Shown in pieces: positions 23,432-31,187 of a DNA stretch of 36,637 nucleotides. This stretch comes from Streptomyces smyrnaeus (lineage in GTDB: Bacteria; Actinomycetota; Actinomycetes; Streptomycetales; Streptomycetaceae). The stretch covers positions 1-36,637 of the forward strand of contig NZ_JAFFZM010000039.1 of NCBI RefSeq assembly GCF_017676345.1. The letters are read 5' to 3'. Made by a program: the position numbers and the translations under genes. Every line of letters starts with the position of its first letter. Within the stretch, counting starts at the first letter, position 1. Under the pieces are notes generated by a model, which was given only the letters and a program-made list of their open reading frames with translations, searched no databases and had not been told where the DNA came from.

Positions 23432-24016
23432 TCACGACGCCGGGGACTTGCTGGCGGTGGTGACCTGGCAGGAGTAGACCAACCGCTGGTTGGTGGAGTG
23501 CGAGACGTCCACCGTGACCGAACGGGAGCCGCCGGGGCTGACCGTCACCGTCTTGAAGCGGCTGCCGATGGTCCGGGTCGCGATCGAGGAGCTGGGCGAG
23601 GAACCGATCTTGAACGAGACGGTGAAGTTGTAGCGGAACGCCTGGTCGTTGGAGGAGTTCTGGATCTCCACGTCGTAGCTGATCCGGCCCAGCGAGCGGC
23701 TGTAGCGGCAGCGCTCGCCGTCGACCTCGCCGATCGCGCTCGGGTTGTACGTGGGCGGCGAGGAGGGGGTCGGCACACCGCTGCTGCCGCCGCTGGACAG
23801 ACCGCCCGAGCTGGTACCGCCGTTGGAGCTGCCGCCGGAGCTGAGCCCGGGCACGTCGGTGGACCCCGGTGACGGGACCGAGGGCGCCGAGGGCAGGTCA
23901 CCGACGTCCCCCAGGCCGCCGAACGCCTTGTCCTTCGGATCGTCGGCGCAGCCCGAGAGGCCGGCCGTGGTGGCAAGGACGAGACCCGCGGCCCCGATGG
24001 CGCGACGTATACGCAT
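23432..24016 (-). CDS. Lipoprotein with Ser/Gly linker and beta-rich domain
   Basis: A 194-residue exported lipoprotein. It has a short basic signal peptide and an LSGC lipobox (Cys near residue 23), followed by about 60 residues rich in Ser, Gly and Pro that should be a flexible tether. A C-terminal domain of about 100 residues follows (CRYSRSLGRISYDVEIQNSSNDQAFRYNFTVSFKIGS and on), with alternating hydrophobic residues and two cysteines near its ends that may pair. The pattern resembles small immunoglobulin-like FxLD/secreted domains, but I cannot name a family. ATG at 24016 has GGGGGATC upstream. The tandem AAGCTTGTA repeats at 24052-24069 lie in its promoter region. Confidence 0.65.
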   Translation of the reverse strand: MRIRRAIGAAGLVLATTAGLSGCADDPKDKAFGGLGDVGDLPSAPSVPSPGSTDVPGLSSGGSSNGGTSSGGLSSGGSSGVPTPSSPPTYNPSAIGEVDGERCRYSRSLGRISYDVEIQNSSNDQAFRYNFTVSFKIGSSPSSSIATRTIGSRFKTVTVSPGGSRSVTVDVSHSTNQRLVYSCQVTTASKSPAS

Positions 24017-24044
24017 GTGATCCCCCGTTGTGCGTGAGCGCTTC

Positions 24045-24075
24045 TACTGGAAAGCTTGTAAAGCTTGTACTGGAA
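24045..24075. repeat. Nested direct repeats in promoter region
   Basis: AAGCTTGTA is exactly duplicated in tandem (24052-24060 and 24061-24069), and the pair is flanked by two copies of TACTGGAA (24045-24052 and 24068-24075). It is conspicuously AT-rich against its surroundings and lies 30-60 nt upstream of the minus-strand lipoprotein start. It is a candidate regulator-binding site. Confidence 0.55.
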
Positions 24076-24250
24076 TGCCGTGCCGATGTCACCACAGTTG
24101 CCGGGTCATGACAGATTCGAAGCACTGAACCGGCAGAGTAACCGATACGGAACGTCCGCGGTCCAGGCACCCGCGACCTCTTCCACACCTGCGCCCCTTG
24201 GGTATTTTGGGCGCTCAGATCTCGGCAGATGCTTCACATACGGGGGAACG

Positions 24251-24814
24251 ATGAGCCAGCCTTGGCCGCCACAGCAGCAGCCCATGCAGCCGATGCAGCC
24301 CGCACCGCCCATGCAGCCGATGCAGCCCATGCAGCCCGGCTATCCGTACGGGCCCGGCCTTCCGCCGCAGCGCCAGGGCAGCGCGGTGAAGGCGTTCCTG
24401 TTCGCGTGGCTCATCTCGGGCGTCGCCGCGTCGGTGTTCGCCGGACTGCTCGTCGCCAGCTACGAGGACCTGTCGAAGGTCGGACTGCGCATCATGTACG
24501 TGGTGTTCGCGCTCGTACTCGCCGTGGCCGTGGGCGCCATGGCGGGCAAGGTGGGCGGGCCCAACCCCGGCGCGTACGTCGTCCCCAGCCTGTTCGTGAT
24601 GGCCGCCGTCTTCTTCGGCGTCACCAACGGCTTCGTGTTCGTCCTGCTCGACGCCGGCGGCAGCGACGTCTTCGAAGCGATGATCGAGGACGACCCGGGG
24701 GCTCCCGCCGAGTTCTGGTGGAAGGGGCTCAAGGGCGGCATCGCGCTTCTCGGTCTCGCCATCGGTGGTGGCGGCACCTTCGGGATGGCCAGCATCGTCG
24801 GCAAGCGCCGCTGA
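24251..24814 (+). CDS. Four-helix membrane protein with Met-Gln-Pro repeat tail
   Basis: A 187-residue integral membrane protein. Residues 1-45 are a cytoplasmic tail in which MQP is iterated (PMQPMQPAPPMQPMQPMQPG), encoded by near-identical ATGCAGCCC units at about 24281-24338. Four hydrophobic helices follow: SAVKAFLFAWLISGVAASVFAGLLV, RIMYVVFALVLAVAVGAMAG, YVVPSLFVMAAVFFGVTNGFVFVLL and GGIALLGLAIGGGGTFGMASIVG, with an acidic loop before the last. I do not recognise a family; Pro/Gln-rich tails on small streptomycete membrane proteins are common. ATG at 24251 has GGGGGAA about 3 nt upstream. It is divergent from the lipoprotein and convergent with the HAAS protein. Confidence 0.65.
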   Translation: MSQPWPPQQQPMQPMQPAPPMQPMQPMQPGYPYGPGLPPQRQGSAVKAFLFAWLISGVAASVFAGLLVASYEDLSKVGLRIMYVVFALVLAVAVGAMAGKVGGPNPGAYVVPSLFVMAAVFFGVTNGFVFVLLDAGGSDVFEAMIEDDPGAPAEFWWKGLKGGIALLGLAIGGGGTFGMASIVGKRR

Positions 24815-24842
24815 GGGGGGCTCGGCCCTCCTCGGCGAGGGC

Positions 24843-25967
24843 TCAGCCCTCGGCCGACCGTCTGGCGCGCCAGACGAGATAGAGGGCGCTGGCGACGGCG
24901 GCCAGCCGCAGGACGACCGGGAAAGCGTCGCTCATCGCCTCGCGCAGGGCCTCGCTGCCCTCGGCGAGCGGGGCGCCCCACCGGCCGTCCGCCCGGCCCC
25001 AGAGCCAGACCGCCGTACCGGCGACCACCACGCCCGGCATCCCCGCAGCCGCCCACTTGCCCTCGTTCCGGCTCAGCTTCGGCGACCACCAGGCCGCCAG
25101 CCAGCCCAGCGCCAGCGGGATGAGCGAGCCGATGACGGCGCCCGCCACCAGCAGCAGCACCGCGGCCCACTCGACCACGCCGCCCCGCCCGCTGCCTCCC
25201 CCGCCGTTGCCGCGCAGCTTGCGCCCCAGCAGCAGCGCCGCGCCGAGACCGGGCGTGGTCCCCCCGGCCGCGGGGGCCGCCGGAGCAGACGGAGCCGAAG
25301 GGGCCTGCCCGGGTGGCTGCGGCGCGGCGGGGGCGGCGGGGGCTGTGCCAGGTGCGGCGGGGGCCTCGGGACGGTCGTCGGCGGGCGGCGGCTTGAGGAC
25401 TTCCGGCAGCTCGATGCCGCCGACGAAGCCCGGCAGCGGCTCCCCGGCCGCCACGGCGTTGCTGCCGCCGGGGCCGGTGCCGAACGGGCCGGGATCCACG
25501 CGCCACCAGTCCGGGTCGGAATCCGCGTCCCCCAACTCGTCGAGACTCGCCAGATGCGGCGAGGAGGCGCCGAAGGCGGCGGTCGGCGTCCCGTTCCCGG
25601 TGCGCTGGGCGGGCAGGGTCGGAACCGAAGGCTCCGCCTCGGAGCGTCGCGAGCCTCGGGTGTCCCGCTCAGCGGCGGTGCTGTCCGCCGCCGGGGCCTG
25701 GTCGGAGGGCACCGGCGCGGCGGAACGCGGACTGTGCCCACCGTTGGCGGAGGCCACCACGTCCTCGGGCCGGCCGAGCCGGTCCAGGATCTTGCGCACG
25801 GCCGCCTTGGTGACCGCACCGCCCTCCGCTGCCCGTGCCCGGTCGATCTCGCCGCGCAGGCCACCGACGAGCCGGGCCCGTTCGGCCGCGCTCATCCGCG
25901 TACTGTGCGCCAGGTCCCCGACCCGGCTCAGATAGTCGAAGACAAGCTGATCGCTCTCGATCCCCAC
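24843..25967 (-). CDS. HAAS-domain membrane protein
   Basis: A 374-residue protein. Residues 1-70 (QLVFDYLSRVGDLAHSTRMSAAERARLVGGLRGEIDRARA and AVRKILDRLGRPEDVVASA) match the helical HAAS signalling domain, which occurs in many bacterial membrane proteins. A Pro/Ala/Ser-rich linker of about 170 residues follows, then three hydrophobic helices (about 265-295, 305-325 and 345-370) and a short basic C-terminus. The start is GTG at 25967, with GGGGA upstream; TTG at 25970 directly before it is an alternative. HAAS proteins are often linked with PadR-type regulators, but none is nearby. Its function is unknown. Confidence 0.65.
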   Translation of the reverse strand: MGIESDQLVFDYLSRVGDLAHSTRMSAAERARLVGGLRGEIDRARAAEGGAVTKAAVRKILDRLGRPEDVVASANGGHSPRSAAPVPSDQAPAADSTAAERDTRGSRRSEAEPSVPTLPAQRTGNGTPTAAFGASSPHLASLDELGDADSDPDWWRVDPGPFGTGPGGSNAVAAGEPLPGFVGGIELPEVLKPPPADDRPEAPAAPGTAPAAPAAPQPPGQAPSAPSAPAAPAAGGTTPGLGAALLLGRKLRGNGGGGSGRGGVVEWAAVLLLVAGAVIGSLIPLALGWLAAWWSPKLSRNEGKWAAAGMPGVVVAGTAVWLWGRADGRWGAPLAEGSEALREAMSDAFPVVLRLAAVASALYLVWRARRSAEG

Positions 25968-26122
25968 CAAGTCCCCGCAGCCCGCTAGCCCTTCATGCCC
26001 TCCGCGAAGACCGTACCGCGCCGACCCGCCCGAGAGGGAGTAACGGCCGACAGACGGCTCCCGAAGGAGCGCGGCCCTCATGGGAGCAGGTGGCGCGGCC
26101 GGGGACCGCTACCGTTGGGAGG

Positions 26123-28804
26123 ATGAGCAGTGAGCAGAACGGGGGCTCTCCCTCTCAGCCGGACGCACCGCCGGACGCGCCGGCGTCCGGGCCCCGCACG
26201 CTCGCGGAGGACCTCCGCGCCCGGGACGACAGCGCGCTGGCCGCGCTGCTGCGCGCCCGCCCCGATCTCCTCTCCCCCGTGCCGGGCGACCTCACCCAGC
26301 TCGCCACCCGCGCCGGTACCCGCGCCTCGGTGGTACGGGCCCTGGAACAGCTCGACCAGTTCACACTGCAGACGGCGGAGGCACTGGCGGTGACACCCGC
26401 CGCCCCGCCCCCGTCCGGGGGCGGACGTCCCCGGCAGGGCACCACGGCCGTCCGGGAGGCCCTCGCGGAACTGCTCCCCGGCGAGGAGGCCGCCGAGCGG
26501 CTGCCGCAGGCGCTCGCCGAGCTGCGCGCACGAGCCCTCGTCTGGGGCCCGGCGCAGCACCCGCGGCTCTTGCGTACGGCGCGGGAACTGCTCACCTCGC
26601 CCTCTCCCACCGGGCTGGGCCCCGCCCTGGTGGAGGTGGTGGCGGCGGCCGGGCCCGCCAAACCCTCGCCCTCCCGGCTGCAGGAGATGCTGGCCCGCGT
26701 CGGCCTGCCCGGCACCCATGACCCGGTCAGCGCGCTGTCCGCGCTGACCGCGCTGTTCAACGACTCCGAGAGGATGGCGGCACTGCTCGCCGAGGCGCCG
26801 GAGGGTGCCGAGGCCGTGCTGCGGAAGCTGGAGTGGGGGCCGCCCTACGGCGCCGTCGACCTGGAGGCGCCCTCGCCACCGGTCGCCTGGCTGCTGGACC
26901 GTGCCCTGCTGGTGCCCACCGGCGCCGAGCCGGGCGGCGGGCAGAGCGCGCCCGGCAGTGTCGTACTGCCCCGGGAGGTGGCTTTGCAGCTGCGCGGCGG
27001 CCGGGCGCACCGCGTGCTGGAGCCGACCGCACCGCCCGTCGCCGTGGCGCGCACGTACCAGGCCCCCACGGTGGACGCGACGGCGGCCGGGCAGGCGATG
27101 ACGGCGGTGGCGACCGTGGAGGAACTGCTGGGGCGCTGGGAGGCGGAGCCTCCGCCGGTGCTGCGGGCGGGCGGACTGGGCGTACGCGACCTCAAGCGGA
27201 CCGCCGCCGCCCTCGACCTGCCCGAGCCCGCCGCCGCCTTCTGGATCGAACTCGCCTACGCGGCGGGCCTGGTGGCCTCCGACGGCGAGGTCGACGAGGC
27301 GTACGCGCCGACCCCCGCGTACGACGAGTGGCTGCGCGCCACCCCCGCCGAACGGTGGGCGACGCTCGTCGTGGCCTGGTACCGGGCGACCCGCACGGCC
27401 GGACTGGTGGGCGAAGGGCATCCCGCCCTGGAGCGGGGCCGGGAGTGGGGCAAGGACGCACGGGGGCGCGGGCCGGCCCCGCTGGGGCCCGGTCTCGACC
27501 GGAGCCCGGCCCCCGAGGTGCGGCAGCGCGCACTGCGGCTGCTCGCCGAGCTGGCGCCCGGCTCCGCGCCCGACCGCGACACGCTGCGCGAACGGCTGCG
27601 CTGGGAGCGCCCGTTGCTCGGCAACCGGGCGGCGGCACGCGCCACCGAGCAGGGCGCGGCCGACGGGGGCCAGGAGTTGCGGACCCGGCTGCTGAACTGG
27701 GCGCTGGACGAGGCGGAGACGCTGGGAGTCACGGGCAGGGGCGCCCTCGCATCCTATGTGCGCCCCCTCGTGGACGCGGAGGCCGAAGAGCCCCACGGCC
27801 CCCGCGCCTCCCAGGAGACCGACACCACCCGCGCCGCCGTCGCCCAGGCCCTCGCCCCGCACCTTCCCGAACCCCTCTCCGAGGTGCTGCTCCAGGCGGA
27901 CCTCACCGCCGTCGCCCCCGGGCCGCTGGAGCGCGACCTGGCCGCCTTCCTGGGGGTACTGGCCGACGTGGAGTCCAAGGGCGGCGCGACCGTCTACCGC
28001 TTCACGCCCGAGTCCGTACGCCGCGCCCTGGACACCGGCCGCACCGCAGCCGACCTGCACGCCTTCCTCGACGCGCACTCCAGCACACCGGTGCCGCAGC
28101 CGCTGACGTATCTGATCGACGATGTGGCACGCAGGCACGGACAGCTGCGGGTGGGTGCCGCCTCCTCGTACGTACGCTGCGACGACGACGCCCTGCTCGC
28201 CGAGATCCTCGCCGACCGCCGCTCGGCGCCGCTGCGGCTGCGCAAGCTGGCCCCCACGGTCCTGGCCTCCCCCGCCCCGCCGGACCAGTTGCTGGCCCGG
28301 CTGCGGGAGATGGGGTACGCGCCGGCGGCCGAGTCCGCCGAGGGCGATGTGCTGCTGGCACGCGCCGCCGCGCACCGCACCCCGCCGCGTACGGCACCGG
28401 AACCGGTGCCCGAGGGCCCGCCCGCGCCGGACAGCGCGCTGCTGACCGCCGCCGTCCGCGCCATCCGCGCCGGCGACCACGCCGCCACTCTCCCGCTCTC
28501 GGCCGGGCCCGACCGGCAGGCGCCCTGGGCCGACAGGCGCAAGGCGCCGTCGGCTCCGCCGCCGGAGGGAGGACTCCCGCGCACCGTGATGGCCGAGACC
28601 CTCGCCACGATGCAGTCCGCCACCCTCTCCGGCACCGCGGTGTGGATCGGGTACGTCAACGCCGACGGCGCCGCCTCCCAGCGGGTGATCGCCCCGGTCA
28701 AGGTCGAGGGCGGTTTCGTCACCGGCTACGACCACACCGCCGACGAGGTCCGCACCTACCCGCTGCACCGGATCACGGGCGCGGCCGAGGTGACGGAGGC
28801 GTGA
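26123..28804 (+). CDS. Helicase-associated (XPB/Ssl2-like) domain protein
   Basis: An 893-residue cytosolic protein, of the type annotated in streptomycetes as helicase C-terminal or helicase-associated domain-containing (Helicase_C_3). The N-terminal region (LAEDLRARDDSALAALLRARPDLLSPVPGDLTQLATRAGTRASVVRALEQLDQF) is helical and winged-helix-like. The C-terminal third (SEVLLQADLTAVAPGPLERDLAAFLGVLADVESKGGATVYRFTPESVRRALDTG) is the conserved module, ending in a small beta domain (VWIGYVNADGAASQRVIAPVKVEGGFVTGYDHTADEVRTYPLHRI) of the WYL kind. No Walker A motif is present, so it is not itself a helicase. ATG at 26123 follows TACCGT-N7. It is coupled to DUF3592 by a GTGA overlap and lies upstream of XPB, so a repair partner is likely. 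Confidence 0.7.
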   Translation: MSSEQNGGSPSQPDAPPDAPASGPRTLAEDLRARDDSALAALLRARPDLLSPVPGDLTQLATRAGTRASVVRALEQLDQFTLQTAEALAVTPAAPPPSGGGRPRQGTTAVREALAELLPGEEAAERLPQALAELRARALVWGPAQHPRLLRTARELLTSPSPTGLGPALVEVVAAAGPAKPSPSRLQEMLARVGLPGTHDPVSALSALTALFNDSERMAALLAEAPEGAEAVLRKLEWGPPYGAVDLEAPSPPVAWLLDRALLVPTGAEPGGGQSAPGSVVLPREVALQLRGGRAHRVLEPTAPPVAVARTYQAPTVDATAAGQAMTAVATVEELLGRWEAEPPPVLRAGGLGVRDLKRTAAALDLPEPAAAFWIELAYAAGLVASDGEVDEAYAPTPAYDEWLRATPAERWATLVVAWYRATRTAGLVGEGHPALERGREWGKDARGRGPAPLGPGLDRSPAPEVRQRALRLLAELAPGSAPDRDTLRERLRWERPLLGNRAAARATEQGAADGGQELRTRLLNWALDEAETLGVTGRGALASYVRPLVDAEAEEPHGPRASQETDTTRAAVAQALAPHLPEPLSEVLLQADLTAVAPGPLERDLAAFLGVLADVESKGGATVYRFTPESVRRALDTGRTAADLHAFLDAHSSTPVPQPLTYLIDDVARRHGQLRVGAASSYVRCDDDALLAEILADRRSAPLRLRKLAPTVLASPAPPDQLLARLREMGYAPAAESAEGDVLLARAAAHRTPPRTAPEPVPEGPPAPDSALLTAAVRAIRAGDHAATLPLSAGPDRQAPWADRRKAPSAPPPEGGLPRTVMAETLATMQSATLSGTAVWIGYVNADGAASQRVIAPVKVEGGFVTGYDHTADEVRTYPLHRITGAAEVTEA

Positions 28805-29316
28805 CCGGGGCAGCAGCAGGGTCCCGTGGGCGGCGGGCCAGGCCGGGGACACCGAAAGGGCTGTGGGGTTTCACGGCCGGCGCGGCGGCATTCGCCGTCT
28901 TCGGCGCCGTCCTGCTCGTGGAAGCGGCACTGTTCGCCGGCCGCGCCGAGCGGGCCGAGGCGACCGTGGCCGGGATAGGTGAGAAGAAGACCTGCGTGCG
29001 CAACGCGGGCAAGAGCAGCAGCGAGAAGTACACCTGCTACCCGGTCGACTACCGCTTCACCACCCGAGCGGGCCGCACTGTCGAGTTCACCGAGCGGCGC
29101 AGCGAGGACAAGCTGCCCGACGTCGGCGACCGTGCCCCCGTCCGCTACGACCCCGCCCGCCCGGCCGCCGACATCCGCTTCGAGACCAGCTTCCTCAGCC
29201 GCTACGGCTACCCGGCCGCCGCCTTGGCCGCTGGTCTCGCCGGGGCCTGCACGGGCATCGTCCTGCTGCGCCGCTACCGGAAGGCGGAAACCACGCGGCC
29301 GTCCGCCCCCTCCTGA
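28801..29316 (+). CDS. DUF3592 membrane protein
   Basis: A 171-residue protein with one hydrophobic helix near each end (GFTAGAAAFAVFGAVLLVEAALF and YGYPAAALAAGLAGACTGIVLL) flanking an extracytoplasmic domain of about 100 residues. The domain has paired cysteines (KKTCVRN and EKYTCYPV) and the stretch VDYRFTTRAGRTVEFTERRSEDKLPDVGDRAPVRYDPARPAADIRF, typical of DUF3592, a family of unknown function. The start GTG at 28801 overlaps the previous stop as GTGA. A membrane protein between two DNA-repair genes is odd and may just reflect co-transcription. Confidence 0.75.
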   Translation: MTGAAAGSRGRRARPGTPKGLWGFTAGAAAFAVFGAVLLVEAALFAGRAERAEATVAGIGEKKTCVRNAGKSSSEKYTCYPVDYRFTTRAGRTVEFTERRSEDKLPDVGDRAPVRYDPARPAADIRFETSFLSRYGYPAAALAAGLAGACTGIVLLRRYRKAETTRPSAPS

Positions 29317-29421
29317 CAGCGAGCACGGCGTTCACCACGTCGAACGGCTCGCCCGCCGGGCCCTCCGGTGCGGCACACTGGACGTTCGGTCCCCTGAACC
29401 CGAACGTCGAAAGGGTGACGC

Positions 29422-31077
29422 GTGAACGGTGGCCCCCTGATCGTGCAGAGCGACAAGACGCTGCTGCTCGAAGTCGATCATGAGCTCGCAGAGGCGTGCC
29501 GGAGGGCCATCGCGCCGTTCGCGGAGCTGGAGCGGGCTCCGGAGCACATGCACACCTACCGGGTGACACCGCTGGGGCTGTGGAACGCGCGGGCCGCCGG
29601 GCACGACGCGGAGCAGGTGGTGGACGCGCTGGTGGAGTACGCGCGGTATCCGGTGCCGCACGCGCTGCTCGTGGACATCGCCGAGACGATGGCGCGTTAC
29701 GGACGGCTCGCGCTCAGCAAGCACCCCACACACGGGCTGGTGCTGGAGAGCAGCGACCGGCCGGTGCTGGAGGAGGTCCTGCGGTCGAAGAAGATCCAGC
29801 CGCTGGTGGGCGAGCGGATCGACCCGGACACCGTGGTCGTGCACCCCTCCGAGCGCGGCCAGATCAAGCAGGCGCTGCTGAAGCTGGGCTGGCCGGCCGA
29901 GGACCTGGCCGGGTACGTGGACGGCGAGGCGCACCGCATCGCGCTGGAGGAGGACGGATGGGCGCTGCGGCCTTACCAGCAGCAGGCCGTCGAGGGCTTC
30001 TGGCACGGCGGCTCCGGTGTCGTCGTCCTGCCGTGCGGCGCCGGTAAGACGCTGGTGGGCGCCGGTTCGATGGCCAAGGCGCAGGCGACCACGCTGATCC
30101 TGGTCACCAACACCGTCTCGGCCCGCCAGTGGAAGCACGAGCTGGTGCGCCGCACCTCGCTGACCGAGGAGGAGATCGGCGAGTACAGCGGGACGAAGAA
30201 GGAGATCCGCCCCGTCACCATCGCCACCTACCAGGTGATCACCACGAAGCGGAAGGGCGTCTACCCGCATCTGGAGCTGTTCGACTCCCGCGACTGGGGC
30301 CTGATCGTCTACGACGAGGTGCATCTGCTGCCCGCACCGGTCTTCAAGTTCACCGCCGACCTCCAGGCCCGCCGCCGGCTCGGGCTGACGGCGACGCTGG
30401 TGCGCGAGGACGGGCGGGAGTCCGACGTGTTCTCGCTCATCGGCCCCAAGCGGTTCGACGCGCCCTGGAAGGAGATCGAGAACCAGGGCTACATCGCGCC
30501 GGCGGACTGCGTCGAGGTCCGCGTCAGCCTCACCGACTCCGAGCGGCTGGCCTATGCGACGGCCGAACCGGAGGAGAAGTACCGCTTCTGTGCCACCACC
30601 GACAGCAAACGGCGCGTGACCGAGGCGCTGGTGCGCCGGCACGCGGGTGAGCAGACGCTGGTCATCGGCCAGTACATCGACCAGCTCGACGAGCTGGGCG
30701 AGCACATCGGCGCCCCGGTGATCAAGGGCGACACCAGCAACGCGCAGCGCGAGAAGCTCTTCGACGCCTTCCGCGCGGGCGAGCTGAGCTGTCTGGTCGT
30801 CTCCAAGGTGGCCAACTTCTCCATCGACCTGCCCGAGGCGACGGTGGCGATACAGGTGTCGGGAACCTTCGGTTCCCGGCAGGAGGAGGCCCAGCGGCTG
30901 GGCCGGGTGCTGCGGCCCAAGGCCGACGGCCATGAGGCCCGGTTCTACTCCGTCGTCGCCCGCGACACGATCGACCAGGACTTCGCGGCCCACCGTCAGC
31001 GGTTCCTCGCCGAGCAGGGGTACGCGTACCGGATCGTGGACTCGGTCGATCTGCTGGGGGAGCCCGACGAGGTGTAG
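29422..31077 (+). CDS. DNA repair helicase XPB (superfamily 2)
   Basis: An ATP-dependent DNA translocase of 551 residues, a bacterial relative of eukaryotic XPB/Ssl2. Motifs in order are an N-terminal damage-recognition region, the Q/R-containing LRPYQQQAVEGFW, Walker A CGAGKT (Lys 209), DEVH box (298-301), TATLVRED with the RED motif (328-330) characteristic of XPB, and motif VI QRLGRVLR (491-498). The region between the helicase lobes (about 365-400) is short and basic. GTG at 29422 is preceded by AAGGGTGA. It follows the helicase-associated and DUF3592 genes, with 105 nt between. Whether it opens DNA in repair or transcription in bacteria is not established here; the name comes from its motifs. 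Confidence 0.92.
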   Translation: MNGGPLIVQSDKTLLLEVDHELAEACRRAIAPFAELERAPEHMHTYRVTPLGLWNARAAGHDAEQVVDALVEYARYPVPHALLVDIAETMARYGRLALSKHPTHGLVLESSDRPVLEEVLRSKKIQPLVGERIDPDTVVVHPSERGQIKQALLKLGWPAEDLAGYVDGEAHRIALEEDGWALRPYQQQAVEGFWHGGSGVVVLPCGAGKTLVGAGSMAKAQATTLILVTNTVSARQWKHELVRRTSLTEEEIGEYSGTKKEIRPVTIATYQVITTKRKGVYPHLELFDSRDWGLIVYDEVHLLPAPVFKFTADLQARRRLGLTATLVREDGRESDVFSLIGPKRFDAPWKEIENQGYIAPADCVEVRVSLTDSERLAYATAEPEEKYRFCATTDSKRRVTEALVRRHAGEQTLVIGQYIDQLDELGEHIGAPVIKGDTSNAQREKLFDAFRAGELSCLVVSKVANFSIDLPEATVAIQVSGTFGSRQEEAQRLGRVLRPKADGHEARFYSVVARDTIDQDFAAHRQRFLAEQGYAYRIVDSVDLLGEPDEV

Positions 31078-31078
31078 T

Positions 31079-31110
31079 GCGCCCCGTCAGGGGCGCGGGG
31101 AACCGCGCGA
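31079..31110. repeat. Dispersed repeat A, inverted copy
   Basis: Read on the minus strand this is GTTCCCCGCGCC followed by CCTGACGGGGCGC, the same element as at 17121 in the opposite direction. The arms GCGCCCC and GGGGCGC form a stem around GTCA/TGAC. It starts 2 nt after the XPB stop and lies in the 108-bp gap facing the acyl-CoA-synthetase-like gene, so it can serve as a bidirectional terminator. Confidence 0.65.
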
Positions 31111-31122
31111 GCAACCTGGGGG

Positions 31123-31148
31123 CACCTCCCGGCCGGAGGCTGGGGGAG
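31123..31148. repeat. Dispersed repeat B, third copy
   Basis: CACCTCCCGGCCGGAGGC followed by TGGGGGAG matches the copies at 12097 and 18891. It lies beyond the end of the minus-strand acyl-CoA-synthetase-like gene. The element CTCCCGGCCGGAG is itself a palindrome. Confidence 0.6.
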
Positions 31149-31173
31149 GACCCGCGGACCGCAATCGGCGGTA

Positions 31174-31187
31174 AGGGGCACCCCCTC
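31174..31187. repeat. Short repeat C, copy 2
   Basis: AAGGGGCACCCCCT is the reverse complement of 18095-18109. It overlaps the stop of the acyl-CoA-synthetase-like gene by 2 nt. This places a repeat boundary exactly at the point where the protein is shorter than its family. Confidence 0.35.

Noticed and set aside
24281..24338. Coding tandem repeat as CRISPR-like array
   Set aside because: The ATGCAGCCC iterations are in frame, encode a Met-Gln-Pro tail, and lack spacers or cas genes.
26833..29316. 827-codon frame spanning the helicase-associated gene and DUF3592
   Set aside because: Only its last 171 codons (from GTG 28801) carry a domain. The rest is antiphase to a real gene.
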